In this document: in pieces, positions 1 through 12,949 of the stretch
Layout of the letters: the number at the start of each line of letters is the position of its first letter
How positions within the stretch are numbered: position 1 is the first letter of the stretch
NCBI RefSeq assembly: GCF_013167955.1
Contig: NZ_BLWF01000001.1
Coordinates: forward strand, 558,001-622,000
Source: Thermanaeromonas sp. C210
GTDB taxonomy: Bacteria > Bacillota > DSM-521 > Neomoorellales > Neomoorellaceae
Length of the DNA: 64,000 bases
Reading direction: 5' to 3'
Notes under the pieces: model-generated
Databases searched by the model: none
Told to the model about the DNA's origin: nothing
Seen by the model: only the letters and a program-made list of their open reading frames with translations
Position numbers and translations under genes: made by a program

Positions 1-122
1 GGGTGGAGGGCGTAATTATCGGCCGCGCCCTTTATAACGGCCGGTTCACCCTGGCCGAAGCATTGGCCGCGGCCGGAGAGGTAAAGGTGGCCTTTAAGGC
101 CGGAGGTGAAACCCGGTGCTGA
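1..122 (+). CDS. hisA: HisA, C-terminal fragment
   Basis: This is the last part of phosphoribosylformimino-5-aminoimidazole carboxamide ribotide isomerase, read in the frame beginning at base 3 and stopping at TGA 120-122. The visible residues include [11 protein letters not shown], which matches the last phosphate-binding strand and loop of the HisA barrel, then a short helix. The rest lies upstream of the window. The stop overlaps the GTG start of hisF by 7 bases, as is usual in his operons with translational coupling. The call rests on the motif and on its position directly before hisF. Confidence 0.85.
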   Translation, partial: VEGVIIGRALYNGRFTLAEALAAAGEVKVAFKAGGETRC

Positions 123-898
123 CCAAGCGTATTATTCCCTGTCTCGATGTAAACCACGGCAGGGTGGTAAAGGGTGTAAACTTCTTAAACTTGCGCGATG
201 CCGGGGACCCGGTGGAGCTGGCGGCCGCCTACGATCGCGCCGGTGCAGATGAACTGGTGTTCCTGGACATAACGGCCTCGGTTGAGGGCCGGGATATTAT
301 GCTAGAGGTGGCCCGCAAGACCGCCGAACAGGTATTTATCCCCTTTACGGTGGGAGGAGGCCTAAGGAGCCTGGAAGACATCCGACGGATGCTCGCGGCG
401 GGGGCGGACAAAGTATCCATCAACACTGCGGCCGTGGAAAATCCTCGCCTTATAGAAGAGGCGGCCCGTCGTTTCGGCAGCCAGTGCATTGTGGTGGCCA
501 TCGACGCCAAGAAGCGTGAACCTGGCCGCTGGGAAGTGGTGACCTACGGCGGCCGGCGACCTACAGGTAAGGATGCCGTGGCCTGGGCGCGGGAGGCGGC
601 TGACCTGGGGGCGGGGGAGATCCTGCTTACCAGCATGGATGCTGACGGTACCCAGGATGGCTATGACCTGGAACTCACGGCCGCCGTCAGTCGCAGTGTA
701 AATATACCTGTCATAGCCTCCGGCGGAGTGGGCAATCTCAAGCACCTGCTGGACGGTTTAACCTTGGGAGGGGCCGATGCCGTGCTGGCAGCTTCCATTT
801 TCCATTTCGGCACCTATACCATTGCCCAGGCTAAGGAATACCTGGCGGCCCGGGGCGTACCGGTGCGCCCGGTGTATGCCGCCCGGAAAACGAGGTGA
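116..898 (+). CDS. hisF: Imidazole glycerol phosphate synthase cyclase subunit HisF
   Basis: HisF is the cyclase half of the HisF-HisH enzyme. It uses ammonia from HisH to make imidazole glycerol phosphate and AICAR in histidine synthesis. The 260-residue (beta/alpha)8 barrel is normal in length. Both family catalytic aspartates are seen: Asp11 in IPCLDV and Asp130 in VVAIDAK. The phosphate-binding GGG near residue 80 and SGGVG near 205-210 are also present. The start is GTG at 116, inside the end of hisA. hisIE follows 7 bases after the stop, so the end of the his operon is hisA-hisF-hisIE. Nothing unusual is seen. Confidence 0.97.
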   Translation: MLTKRIIPCLDVNHGRVVKGVNFLNLRDAGDPVELAAAYDRAGADELVFLDITASVEGRDIMLEVARKTAEQVFIPFTVGGGLRSLEDIRRMLAAGADKVSINTAAVENPRLIEEAARRFGSQCIVVAIDAKKREPGRWEVVTYGGRRPTGKDAVAWAREAADLGAGEILLTSMDADGTQDGYDLELTAAVSRSVNIPVIASGGVGNLKHLLDGLTLGGADAVLAASIFHFGTYTIAQAKEYLAARGVPVRPVYAARKTR

Positions 899-905
899 CC
901 TTTCC

Positions 906-1550
906 ATGGAGATTTCCTTACCCGCGGAGCTCAAATTTAATCAAGAGGGCCTCATCCCGGCCATCGTACAGGATGTAGAGACGGGAGAGGTCTTAATGCT
1001 GGCCTACATGAATCGCGAAGCTCTGGAGCGTTCCCTGGCCAGCGGCCAGATGTGGTTTTATAGCCGCAGCAGGCAGGAACTGTGGCATAAAGGGGCTACC
1101 TCCGGTCATTATCAGCACATCGTCAGCGTTTCCTATGACTGTGACGGGGACGCTTTGCTCTTTAAAGTCCGGCAGGAAGGAGTGGCGTGCCATGAAGGCC
1201 GCTTTTCCTGCTTTCATAATCCCCTGCCCCGCGGGGGCGATCCTTCGGTGCCTGAGCCGCCTGCCAAGCTGGGAGCCGTGCTGGAAGGACTTTTCGCGGT
1301 GATCAGGGAGCGTCAAGCTTTGCTGCCCGAAGGTTCCTACACAGCCTATCTTTTTAAGGAGGGTCAGGATAAAATTTTAAAGAAGGTTGCCGAGGAGGCG
1401 GGAGAGGTGATCATCGCCTCCAAGAACCAGAGTGAAGCCGAAGTTCTCTACGAACTGGCCGACCTGTACTATCATACCCTGGTTCTCCTGGCTTATCACG
1501 GCCTGGGACCGGACCGGCTGGCCGGGGAGCTGAACGGCCGCCGGAAGTAA
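906..1550 (+). CDS. hisI: Bifunctional phosphoribosyl-AMP cyclohydrolase / phosphoribosyl-ATP pyrophosphatase
   Basis: This HisIE fusion performs steps 2 and 3 of histidine synthesis. The HisI domain, about residues 1-115, carries the metal-binding Asp/Cys cluster (CDGDA, then GVACHEG and CFH). The HisE domain, about 125-214, is the helical MazG-like pyrophosphatase with EEAGE and a YELADLYYH segment that supplies the acidic metal ligands. An open frame extends upstream to 777, but ATG 906 gives a 214-residue protein of normal length. It starts just after hisF with GAGGTGACC placed as its ribosome binding site. It appears to be the last gene of the his operon. Confidence 0.96.
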   Translation: MEISLPAELKFNQEGLIPAIVQDVETGEVLMLAYMNREALERSLASGQMWFYSRSRQELWHKGATSGHYQHIVSVSYDCDGDALLFKVRQEGVACHEGRFSCFHNPLPRGGDPSVPEPPAKLGAVLEGLFAVIRERQALLPEGSYTAYLFKEGQDKILKKVAEEAGEVIIASKNQSEAEVLYELADLYYHTLVLLAYHGLGPDRLAGELNGRRK

Positions 1551-1612
1551 TAAGTTCTCGCAACTGCCTACACCATGGAAACCGGAAGTCTTTCCACAAA
1601 GGAGGGTAAGGC

Positions 1613-3274
1613 ATGAAGCTTTCCCTGCGCGGACATTATAAGGTGGTGCTGGCATACTTTTTCTACCTTCTAATCTTAACTCTGCTACCCACTATTGCCG
1701 GTGCCCTGCTCACCGCCCGGCAGGGCGTAAGCCTGGAGCACTTTTGGCTGGCTGCCCTGGCAGCGGTGCTGCTGGCAGTTATCCTCAGCTTGTTAACCTT
1801 CTTTCTTCTCTGGCAGAAGTGGATCCGCCCCCTGGGTAGGTTGGAAAGCTTTCTCCAGATTCTAGGAGCAGGGGATCCGGTTAAGGCAGAACGATTCTTT
1901 TCCCAGGCGGGCTCCAGTGGGGCCTTCAGGCAAATGGGGCAGGCTGTTTTGGACAGTTTTTTCCGAATTATAGGCCATATGCAGCGTAGCTCGGATCAAT
2001 TGAATCACTTTGTGGGCGTACTCCACAAGGGAACTGCGGATATCCAGCGGAGCTTTCGGGAAATCAGCGGCGCCATGCAGGAAATTGCCGGGGGGGCCGA
2101 TGAGCAGGCTGCTGCTGCCCAGCGGGTGGCGGAAAACGTGGGGGTTCTAACCAACCTGGCCGAAGAAATTGCCGAACAGGCGCGCTCCGGTACCCTTCTG
2201 GCGGCCGAAGTGCAGAAAAAGGAACAGGAAGGAAGGAATCTTTTGGAACAGCTCCTGCAGGAGATCCAGGAGGCAGCCGGTTCCAACGAGCTGGCAGCCC
2301 GGCAAATGCATCGGCTGGAAGAACAGATGTCCCAGATCAGTGAATTCGTGCGAGTGGTAACGGACATAGCCGAGCAGACCAACTTGCTTTCCCTCAACGC
2401 GGCCATTGAGGCTGCGCGAGCTGGGGAACAGGGCAGGGGCTTTGCCGTTGTAGCCGAAGAGGTGCGCAAGCTGGCCGAACAATCGGCCCAAGCGGCTCAT
2501 AATATCACTCTCTTGGCCGCGGCCATCCAGAAGGAGGCCAGGGAAACTGCAAACCAGGTAGAGAAAAACGTCCAGTTGGTCAAAGGGAATATCGAACGCG
2601 GTCAGAATGCCCGGGTATCCTTCGTGGCCATCGGCCAGGCCATCGGGCAGGCGGTTAAGGCCATGGAGGAGATAAATAACCGCGCCCAGCAGCAAGTGGA
2701 GCGGGTACGGGCCGTCAATGAGGATGCCAACCGCGTGGCGGCGGTGGCCGAAGAAACGGCGGCCAGCATTGAAGAAGTCACGGCCGCGACTAGCGAACAA
2801 CAGGCCATTATGGGTCAGGTACAGCAGAGCATGGAACAACTGGCCAACATGGCCCGGAATTTTGCGGCGCTGGCTGCCGATTATACCCGGAGCGGCTGGG
2901 ATGAGGCTACGTGCAAGGAGTTAATCGGCCGGGGGCACAAAGTGCTGGAGGAGCTGGCTTTGAAACCGGAAGTACAGGGAATGGAGTTAAAGGAGATGGC
3001 CCCTTTACTGGATAGCACCTTTGACCGACATCCTTTTATTCAGACCCTTATTGCTGCCTTGCCGGACGGTACAGCGGTTTACAACCGGCCTTCCACCGGT
3101 ATTACTAACTGGGCCTTCCGGCCGTGGTTTCGCGAGGCTATAGAAGGAAGGTATTTCGCCACCGAACCGTACATAACCCAGGCCACTAACCGCCTGTCCA
3201 TCACCGTTTCCGTACCTATCAAGAAGGACGGTGAGATCGTAGGGGTGCTGGCCGCCAATGTGGTGCCCGCCTAA
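1613..3274 (+). CDS. Methyl-accepting chemotaxis protein with C-terminal Cache-like domain
   Basis: A 553-residue chemoreceptor. Residues about 13-35 and 42-67 form two membrane helices separated by only a few polar residues, so there is almost no extracellular sensor. A short HAMP-like linker follows. The long coiled coil has the MCP signalling hairpin tip ([20 protein letters not shown], about residues 247-266, then [14 protein letters not shown]). Residues about 465-553 resemble the second half of a Cache/PDC sensor (WFREA, then a [12 protein letters not shown] strand and [11 protein letters not shown]). Here it sits after the signalling domain, on the cytoplasmic side. It would signal to CheA. 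It stands alone after the his operon, with a possible terminator downstream. Confidence 0.9.
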   Translation: MKLSLRGHYKVVLAYFFYLLILTLLPTIAGALLTARQGVSLEHFWLAALAAVLLAVILSLLTFFLLWQKWIRPLGRLESFLQILGAGDPVKAERFFSQAGSSGAFRQMGQAVLDSFFRIIGHMQRSSDQLNHFVGVLHKGTADIQRSFREISGAMQEIAGGADEQAAAAQRVAENVGVLTNLAEEIAEQARSGTLLAAEVQKKEQEGRNLLEQLLQEIQEAAGSNELAARQMHRLEEQMSQISEFVRVVTDIAEQTNLLSLNAAIEAARAGEQGRGFAVVAEEVRKLAEQSAQAAHNITLLAAAIQKEARETANQVEKNVQLVKGNIERGQNARVSFVAIGQAIGQAVKAMEEINNRAQQQVERVRAVNEDANRVAAVAEETAASIEEVTAATSEQQAIMGQVQQSMEQLANMARNFAALAADYTRSGWDEATCKELIGRGHKVLEELALKPEVQGMELKEMAPLLDSTFDRHPFIQTLIAALPDGTAVYNRPSTGITNWAFRPWFREAIEGRYFATEPYITQATNRLSITVSVPIKKDGEIVGVLAANVVPA

Positions 3275-3289
3275 GGAGCATAAGCGTGG

Positions 3290-3327
3290 GGGAGGGGGAC
3301 GCCTTACCCTCCCAACCGGCTTTTTTT
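3290..3327 (+). terminator. Possible terminator after the chemoreceptor gene
   Basis: A 7-bp stem is formed by GGGAGGG at 3290-3296 and CCCTCCC at 3307-3313, with a run of seven T at 3321-3327. The T run is 7 bases from the stem, so the shape is not ideal. An alternative GCC/GGC stem abuts the T run. Confidence 0.45.
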
Positions 3328-3408
3328 GGGGACACTTTTGCGGCCCTGTACGAATAAAAATGGAAAGGGGGTCAGAACCGCCCATAGTTTCGAGGGAAGG
3401 TGATCACG

Positions 3409-3729
3409 GTGAACGTTAATTTAGAAGAACTGCGTCGACGCGTGGCGGCCGCGGGTGAAGGTAAGGCAAACCTGCTAGAGATGCTGCGGGTCATGGGCCT
3501 GTCTCCGGACAACCAGGCCGTCCAGCAGTTACTTTTGGAAGCGGGTTTTCGATCGGAAGAGCTCGGCAGCGAGGAAAAACTGGCTGAACTCGTGAAGCAG
3601 GTGACCCAGAACCTTACACCGGAAGCGAAGAAGAACATTGCCACTCTTTATCAGCAGCTGGCCAAGGACATGGGGGGCGAAATTCCCCAGGCCGTGCAGC
3701 AATTTTTGGCGGACTGGCAGAAGGAGTAG
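3409..3729 (+). CDS. Small alpha-helical protein of unknown function
   Basis: I do not recognise this 106-residue protein. It is hydrophilic and almost wholly helical in appearance, with many Glu, Lys, Gln and Leu. It has no cysteine, no signal peptide and no membrane segment. The GTG at 3409 is preferred over GTG 3400, because GGAAGGTGATC at 3395-3405 is a close match to the 16S anti-Shine-Dalgarno complement and overlaps the upstream candidate. It stands alone between the chemoreceptor and pcrA. Coding looks real from length, ribosome binding site and codon use, but the function is open. Confidence 0.7.
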   Translation: MNVNLEELRRRVAAAGEGKANLLEMLRVMGLSPDNQAVQQLLLEAGFRSEELGSEEKLAELVKQVTQNLTPEAKKNIATLYQQLAKDMGGEIPQAVQQFLADWQKE

Positions 3730-3988
3730 GGCGGAGTCTTAAAAAGGGCGGATTTGACGCACCGGGCTACCCTGGCAGGGCTTTGGTTTAACCAGAGCCC
3801 TGCAATTTTGGTTGCAATATCCCGCAGAAGGCGGTGCAGGAACCTTCGACCTCCCAATATCAAATTGTTCGGCGTGCAACGTCCAATTGTTTAGGGGCTG
3901 CGGGGTGCAGTGGTAAAATAGAAATAATGGCAGGAAATCGACTCCGGCGCGGCGAAAACACTTATAGTTTTCTCAAGGGGTGAAGCCT

Positions 3989-8207
<4,219 letters not shown>

Positions 8208-8350
8208 AATAGAGTTAAGGCAAGAAATTACTTCGAGCGTAGAAGGATAAAGGGAGACGGCAGGGGAAAGCATGCTATAGCGGACCGAAGCCGATAAAGT
8301 TATACTAGTATCAACACGGCATTAATACGAAGGGAGAGGAGGGTAATGGC
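8208..8350 (+). other. Intergenic leader before the DUF169 gene
   Basis: There is no gene here. A short paired segment (CGGC at 8258-8261 with GCCG about 30 bases on) encloses AGGGGAAAGC and GCGGACCGAAGCC. This faintly resembles half of a c-di-GMP-I (GEMM) aptamer, but the second half is not recognisable. TTATACT near 8299 could be a -10 element. I could not settle on a function. Confidence 0.2.
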
Positions 8351-9124
8351 ATGGCCGTTGACACACTTTTTGTCCGACGGTTGACCGAGCTCTTGCGGCT
8401 GGATACCCAACCTGTGGGGGTGAAACTGTATCGCCGTAAGGAGGAGCTGCCACGGCGCCCTTACAACTGGAAAGTAAATATATGCCAGCTGGTCTGCCAG
8501 GCGCGGTACCGGGGTAAATTTGCTTCCGGCACGCCGGACCTGATGATCTGCGCCATCGGGGCTGCATGTACGGGATTGATTAGAACACCTGACCGGTTTA
8601 CCAGCGGCCAGGCGGCCGTAGGTCGGTATGTGGCCGACCTGGCAGCGGGTCGCAAGTTCATGGCCAACACATATAAGCTGGGGGATCGCGGTAAGCTTTA
8701 TGAAGGCATTTACGTAGGGCCCTTGGTCGGCTTCAAAGATGGAGACCCAGACGTGGTAGTAATTTATGCCAACCCCGCCCAGGTCATGCGGCTTATCCAT
8801 GCCAGTGTGTTTGAAACCGGTGAGGCAGTAAAGGCCGATACCGTGGCGGAAGCCGCCCTGTGCTCTTCCATCGGTTTTGCCCTGGGCGAGCAGAAACCGG
8901 TGATCGGTTTTCCCTGTGCCGGCGACCGCACCTTTGGCGGTACCCAGAAGGACGAGCTTTTGTTCGCCCTGCCCTTTAGTTTATTCCAAACCGTGGTAGA
9001 AAACTTGGAAAGCCTGCAAATGTCTGCGGGCCAGGTTTATCCGGTTGGACCGTTCATGAACTGGACTCCGAGTATGGTTCCGGCCTATACCCTTACTCCA
9101 GAAGATCTTGAGGAAGGAAAATAG
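8351..9124 (+). CDS. DUF169 family protein
   Basis: A 257-residue cytoplasmic protein of the DUF169 family, whose biochemical role is not established. Family features are seen: LRLDTQPVGVKLYR near the N-terminus, CQLVCQAR and CAIGAACTGL with clustered cysteines, and the late GFPCAGDRTFGGTQKDEL segment. The cysteines could bind a metal or cluster, but that is inference. The start ATG 8351 has GAGGAGG about 10 bases upstream. It lies 3 bases before the UPF0251 gene and forms a likely operon with it and the HAD hydrolase. A link to redox or metal handling is plausible but unproven. Confidence 0.85.
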   Translation: MAVDTLFVRRLTELLRLDTQPVGVKLYRRKEELPRRPYNWKVNICQLVCQARYRGKFASGTPDLMICAIGAACTGLIRTPDRFTSGQAAVGRYVADLAAGRKFMANTYKLGDRGKLYEGIYVGPLVGFKDGDPDVVVIYANPAQVMRLIHASVFETGEAVKADTVAEAALCSSIGFALGEQKPVIGFPCAGDRTFGGTQKDELLFALPFSLFQTVVENLESLQMSAGQVYPVGPFMNWTPSMVPAYTLTPEDLEEGK

Positions 9125-9127
9125 AAC

Positions 9128-9586
9128 ATGCCTCGACCGCCCAAGTGTCGCAGGGTAGAGTTTTTGCCCCAAACCACTTACTTTAAGCCTGCAGGCGTAC
9201 CTCTCCACGAACTGGAAGAGGTGACCCTGGCGGTTGAAGAACTGGAAGCCATTCGCTTAAAAGACCTGGAAGGGCTGGAACAGGAAGATTGTGCTGCCCG
9301 GATGGAAGTATCCCGCCCGACCTTTTTCCGTATTCTTAATTCGGCCCGGGCCAAGATTGCCGAGGCCCTGATCAACGGAAAGGCCATTAAGGTGGAGGGA
9401 GGATGCTTTCGCCTCAGCCTGGGCAAGGTGCGGTGCCGCTTTTGCGGCCGGGAATGGGCGGTGAACAGGGGAGAAGAGGACGTAGGGGTGGAGTGCCCCC
9501 ACTGCCGAAGGAGATTTGTGGCCGGGCCGCTGCGCCGCCAGTGCCGCCGCGGGTGGGAGGAGGGAGCTCCCCCTGCTGAAGATTGA
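9128..9586 (+). CDS. UPF0251 (DUF134) DNA-binding protein with zinc ribbon
   Basis: A 152-residue protein. Residues 1-100 match the UPF0251/DUF134 family: PRPPKCRRV, then [20 protein letters not shown], and a sigma-70 region-4-like helix-turn-helix ([20 protein letters not shown]). The C-terminal third has two Cys pairs (CRFCG and CPHCRRR), a probable zinc ribbon, and ends in a basic tail. It is likely a small transcriptional regulator, though no target is known for it. In other bacteria the family often neighbours dinitrogenase iron-molybdenum cofactor-like proteins, which are not seen here. It sits tightly between the DUF169 gene and the HAD gene. Confidence 0.85.
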   Translation: MPRPPKCRRVEFLPQTTYFKPAGVPLHELEEVTLAVEELEAIRLKDLEGLEQEDCAARMEVSRPTFFRILNSARAKIAEALINGKAIKVEGGCFRLSLGKVRCRFCGREWAVNRGEEDVGVECPHCRRRFVAGPLRRQCRRGWEEGAPPAED

Positions 9587-10040
9587 CTTACCCGGCCGGG
9601 AGATCACCCTTGACCATGTAGTCCTCGATTTTAACGGCACTTTGGCCCTGGACGGCAGCCTGCTGCCCGGGGTGAGGAAAAGGCTGGAGGATTTAGCCCG
9701 CAAAGCTGCCCTTTACGTCTTTACTGCCGACACCATTGGAAGCGCGGCCGGAGAGTGCGCCGGTTTGCCGGTGGAGATGGTGCGGGTGAGTCCCCAAGAG
9801 GGCGGGGTCGATAAGGCGCGGTTGGTGGAGCGCCTGGGGGCCGATAGGACGGCGGCCATCGGCAACGGCCGTAATGATGCCTTGATGTTGCAAAAGGCAG
9901 CTTTAGGCTTGGTAGTTTTAGGGGAAGAAGGGGCCGATGTCGGCGCACTGCTGGCCGCCGACGTGGTATTCCCCCATATTTTGGCGGCCTTGGATTTTCT
10001 CCTCAAGCCCCGGCGGGCGGTGGCCACCCTGCGGCCCTAA
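9573..10040 (+). CDS. HAD-superfamily hydrolase (soluble P-type ATPase-like)
   Basis: A 155-residue HAD phosphatase of the small group that resembles the P-domain of P-type ATPases. Motif I is DFNGTLA (nucleophile Asp), motif II is VFTADT, and motif III/IV is [11 protein letters not shown]. The open frame reaches back to ATG 9516, overlapping the previous gene by 70 bases. Family members start near [11 protein letters not shown], which points to CTG 9573 or 9576 behind GGGAGGAGGGAG (9555-9566). A CTG start would be unusual. The substrate is unknown. It overlaps the upstream gene and is followed 39 bases later by the cysteine desulfurase-like gene. Confidence 0.8.
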   Translation: MLKIDLPGREITLDHVVLDFNGTLALDGSLLPGVRKRLEDLARKAALYVFTADTIGSAAGECAGLPVEMVRVSPQEGGVDKARLVERLGADRTAAIGNGRNDALMLQKAALGLVVLGEEGADVGALLAADVVFPHILAALDFLLKPRRAVATLRP

Positions 10041-10079
10041 GGGCCCGCCGGGTCTGGTGAAGGGTTGTGGTAAAGGAAT

Positions 10080-11234
10080 ATGGGGATTTATCTGGACAAT
10101 GCCGCCACCTCTTTTCCGAAGCCAGAAACGGTATACAAGGCCGTGGATGATTATCTGCGCCGTATAGGGGCCAGCTCCGGCAGGGGGGCTTATAGGAGGG
10201 CCCTGGAGGCCGGCCGAGTGGTGTACGAAGCCCGGCATAATCTGGGCCGCCTATTTAACGTGCGGGATGCCAGCCGCATTGTTTTCACCTTCAACGTTAC
10301 GGAGGCTCTGAACTTAGCCCTTAAAGGGCTCCTTAAAGAGGGCGACCATGTTATAACTACTTCCCTGGAGCATAATGCGGTATGGCGGCCCCTTAAACGC
10401 TTGGAGCGGGAGAGGGGAATACGGGTGACTCCCCTCCCCTGCCCCGCAGGAGGTCCCTTCAGCTTACGAGATCTGGAGGACGCCCTCCGGCCGAACACCA
10501 GGATGGTCGTTATGCTCCATGCTTCCAATGTTACCGGAGCCTTGATGCCGGTGGAGGAAGTGGGAAGAATAACGCGCAGGAAGGGCATAGCCTTCCTGGT
10601 GGATGCCGCCCAGACGGCGGGTGTTTACCCCCTTGATGTGGAGGCCATGAACATCGACCTTTTAGCCTTTACCGGACACAAAGGATTAATGGGCCCCCAA
10701 GGGACGGGCGGTTTATACATCCGGGAAGGATGGGAGCCGGAACCCCTTGTAGAGGGGGGCACCGGAAGCGAGTCGGCCCTGGAAGAGCAACCCCCGTCCC
10801 TACCTGAGCGCTACGAAGCGGGTACCCAGAATGTAGCGGGGCTGGCGGGCCTGAAGGCTGCGGTGGAATTCCTCCTGGAAACCGGAGTGGAAAACATCCG
10901 GAAAAAGGAAATGGAGCTCCTCGGGTATTTGCAGGAAGGTCTGCAGGGGATACCCGGTCTGGAGATCTACGGGCCTCGCGACGTTAACGCCAAAGTTGGC
11001 GTGATATCCTTTAATTTGGCTTCGGCCGGCGCCGGGGAAGTAGCCTATGTCCTGGATGAGGTCTACGGGATTGTGGTGAGGTCCGGGTTGCATTGCGCTC
11101 CTTGCGCCCACCGCACTATCGGCACCTTGGAGCGGGGGGCAGTACGGGTAAGCCTGGGTTATTTTAACACCCGTGACGATGTTGATACCCTTCTGGCCGC
11201 TTTAAGAGATATCTCCGGGCGTTTAAAAGGGTGA
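10080..11234 (+). CDS. Cysteine desulfurase family protein (class V aminotransferase)
   Basis: A PLP enzyme of 384 residues related to SufS/CsdA, expected to move sulfur from cysteine as an enzyme persulfide. Seen are YLDNAATSFPKP at the start, the PLP-binding region (LEHNAVWRPL, VDAAQTAGV), the Schiff-base lysine in FTGHKGLMGPQG (Lys201) and the sulfur-accepting cysteine in RSGLHCAPCAH (Cys339). No sufB or iscU partner is adjacent, so it may serve another pathway, such as selenium delivery or thio-cofactor synthesis. The start ATG 10080 has AAAGGAA upstream. It probably shares the DUF169 operon. The exact sulfur acceptor cannot be told from sequence. Confidence 0.88.
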   Translation: MGIYLDNAATSFPKPETVYKAVDDYLRRIGASSGRGAYRRALEAGRVVYEARHNLGRLFNVRDASRIVFTFNVTEALNLALKGLLKEGDHVITTSLEHNAVWRPLKRLERERGIRVTPLPCPAGGPFSLRDLEDALRPNTRMVVMLHASNVTGALMPVEEVGRITRRKGIAFLVDAAQTAGVYPLDVEAMNIDLLAFTGHKGLMGPQGTGGLYIREGWEPEPLVEGGTGSESALEEQPPSLPERYEAGTQNVAGLAGLKAAVEFLLETGVENIRKKEMELLGYLQEGLQGIPGLEIYGPRDVNAKVGVISFNLASAGAGEVAYVLDEVYGIVVRSGLHCAPCAHRTIGTLERGAVRVSLGYFNTRDDVDTLLAALRDISGRLKG

Positions 11235-11293
11235 TGTTTTGAGGGTTTCGCCCTTTATCGGCTGCAGACAATGACTTTAAAGCCCGGCTGTAC

Positions 11294-11319
11294 TTGACAG
11301 GGATCGCGGTTGCTAAAAT
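11294..11319 (+). promoter_or_regulatory. Candidate promoter for the fluoride riboswitch
   Basis: TTGACA at 11294-11299 and TAAAAT at 11314-11319 lie just upstream of the aptamer. The spacer is only 14 bases, which is short for a sigma-A promoter, so this pair may be degraded or another -35 may be used. Confidence 0.35.
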
Positions 11320-11337
11320 GAAGAGCAAGCGCAGATA

Positions 11338-11392
11338 AAGGGTGATCGAGCTCGCCGTACAATTGCCTTTGGCTGATGGCTCCTACAGGAAT
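11338..11392 (+). promoter_or_regulatory. Fluoride riboswitch (crcB motif) aptamer
   Basis: The sequence follows the crcB RNA consensus almost position by position. P1 is GGTG (11341-11344) with CGCC (11353-11356). The P1 loop GAGCT pairs with GGCTC (11378-11382) as the pseudoknot. The conserved GGCTGATGGCTCCTAC lies at 11371-11386. Fluoride binding in this family stabilises the pseudoknot and prevents the overlapping terminator. Known target genes are fluoride channels, CLC-F exporters and cation/proton antiporters. Here the downstream gene is a broken antiporter. Confidence 0.93.
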
Positions 11393-11417
11393 TTGTCGGT
11401 CCTGGAGGAGCCTTTTA
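11378..11417 (+). terminator. Riboswitch-controlled terminator
   Basis: GGCTCCT at 11378-11384 pairs with AGGAGCC at 11406-11412. An inner pairing of CAGGA with TCCTG extends the stem, and TTTT follows at once. The left arm is shared with the 3' pseudoknot strand of the fluoride aptamer, so the two structures exclude each other. Confidence 0.9.
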
Positions 11418-11564
11418 TTTATTTTATTGCCCGGAAGCAAAAGACCACATAGCCGCAGCAAAGGGGGGGGTTGAGTAATAGGGGAGACTCTGTTTAAGCG
11501 AACTAAGGCCTAAAGGGGAGGCTTTCATTACTTCCACTACCGAAAGAAGGGCGAGGTGCAAAAT

Positions 11565-11867
11565 ATGGAACACATCTTTACGTTAGCCGCCTTATAGTTG
11601 GGATTGGCCGTTCTTTCTGCTATCACCTCTTATCACCTGAAGATTTCCATTGCCTTGGCAGAAATATGTGTAGGAATAATTGCAGCCGCCGTAGCCACTG
11701 CTTTCGGCAAGGTAGAGGCTCTAGATTCGAACCAGGAATGGCTGTGTTTTCTGGCCTCTTATGGAGCCGTCCTGCTGACCTTCCTGGCCGGTGCGGAACT
11801 CGAGCGTGACGTAATGCGAAAAAGCTTAAGCCTATTCCGCCGCGAACCCCATCACCGGGTATGTTGA
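11565..11867 (+). pseudogene. Cation/proton antiporter (CPA2, KefB-like), truncated and interrupted
   Basis: Reading from ATG 11565 gives MEHIFTLAAL, then TAG at 11595-11597, then continues in frame with LGLAVLSAITSYHLKIS and further hydrophobic helices typical of the N-terminus of CPA2 Na+/H+ or K+/H+ antiporters. Only about 100 of the usual 380 or more residues remain before a TGA. GAGGTG at 11553-11558 would be its ribosome binding site. An early stop and loss of most membrane helices mean it cannot be a working transporter. The fluoride riboswitch upstream suggests it was once a fluoride-responsive antiporter. A rare TTG restart at 11598 is possible but would make only a fragment. Confidence 0.8.
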
Positions 11868-11983
11868 TGCCTTTCAATGCCTTTCAGGACCGGCCCAACA
11901 GGATGAGGCTTAGTTGGGTGGTCGCATCCTTTGGACAAAAAAATCCGGATTTAGTAAAGTAAAACTATAGGGAGGGCGCGGAA

Positions 11984-12949
11984 ATGGACTTTTTTAGGAA
12001 GTTCAGCTCTGTTATGCCCGTTCTGATCCTTCTCCTGTTCATGGTGATCATGAGCGGATGTAGCCGAACATCTGCGCCTTTTATTGATCTTACCAGAATT
12101 CAGGACGTAACGCCAGGGGAAGGGTTGGGGGAGAGGCCGGTTAGGGTGGCTATTTCTTCTATTACGTCGCCCAGTTATGGCCGGGCCTATTACGAAGAAC
12201 TCTTGGCATATTTATCCCGCCACCTACATCGCCCGGTGCAAGTAATACAGCGCAGGTCTTATGCGGAGGTTAACGACCTGTTGCGGGCCGGGGAAGTGGA
12301 CGTAGCTTTTATCTGCACCTATTCTTACGTAGCCGGACATGACGAATTCGGTTTGGAACTGTTGGTCGCTCCGCAAATAGACGGCAAGGTGACCTATCGC
12401 TCGTATCTAATAGCCCGGGCCGACGGCTCTATCCGTAGTTTCGACGACCTGCGGGGCCGTCGGTTCGCCTTTACCGACCCCATGTCTACCACGGGGACTC
12501 TTTACCCCCAACTTTTGTTAAAGGAGCGAGGGGAAACGGCAGAAAGCTTCTTCCGGTCCCATTTTTATACCTACAGCCACGATAATTCTATCATGGCTGT
12601 GGTAGAAGGCCTGGCCGATGGTGCCGCCGTCGAAAGTGAGATATTTAATTTTCTGGCGGCGGAAAAGCCGGAGTTGACGGGCCAGCTGGAGATAATTCAC
12701 CGCTCTCCTGAGTACGGTATGCCGCCGGTAGTAGCCAGGCCCGATCTGGAGGCCGGGACCAAGGCTGGGGTACGGGACATCCTGATGGCCATGCACCTGG
12801 ACGAGGACGGCCAGATTATCTTACGGCGACTCCATATTGAGCGTTTTGTGCCGGTAGAGGATAGCTTATACGAGGGAGTACGTGAGCTTGCGAGGTCGGT
12901 GAGGAACGGTGCGGCATCAGATTTTGCAGAAGATAGGCTTGCGCACTAA
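11984..12949 (+). CDS. PhnD-like periplasmic-binding lipoprotein, probable sensor partner
   Basis: A 321-residue substrate-binding protein of the phosphate/phosphite/phosphonate (PhnD, SBP type) fold. The N-terminus has a lipoprotein signal with lipobox MSGCS (Cys near residue 27), so it is probably anchored outside the membrane. The fold signature is seen in [39 protein letters not shown] and [14 protein letters not shown]. No ABC permease or ATPase follows. Its 3' end overlaps the histidine kinase gene by 41 bases, which suggests it presents a ligand to the kinase. In TtrS of tetrathionate reduction a PhnD-like domain is fused to the kinase, and here the two would be separate proteins. The ligand is not known. 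Confidence 0.85.
   Translation: MDFFRKFSSVMPVLILLLFMVIMSGCSRTSAPFIDLTRIQDVTPGEGLGERPVRVAISSITSPSYGRAYYEELLAYLSRHLHRPVQVIQRRSYAEVNDLLRAGEVDVAFICTYSYVAGHDEFGLELLVAPQIDGKVTYRSYLIARADGSIRSFDDLRGRRFAFTDPMSTTGTLYPQLLLKERGETAESFFRSHFYTYSHDNSIMAVVEGLADGAAVESEIFNFLAAEKPELTGQLEIIHRSPEYGMPPVVARPDLEAGTKAGVRDILMAMHLDEDGQIILRRLHIERFVPVEDSLYEGVRELARSVRNGAASDFAEDRLAH

Noticed and set aside
2005-2839. Long minus-strand open frames opposite the first chemoreceptor gene
   Set aside because: They mirror the plus-strand coding region, have no ribosome binding sites or recognisable domains, and arise from GC-rich coding on the other strand.
8250-8310. c-di-GMP-I riboswitch upstream of the DUF169 gene
   Set aside because: Only the AGGG-AAA and GACC-AAGCC parts faintly agree. 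The second domain of the aptamer is missing, and no terminator or sequestered start is clear.
11595-11597. TAG read as pyrrolysine or as a programmed readthrough in the antiporter
   Set aside because: The gene is also truncated at its C-terminus, so simple decay explains the stop.
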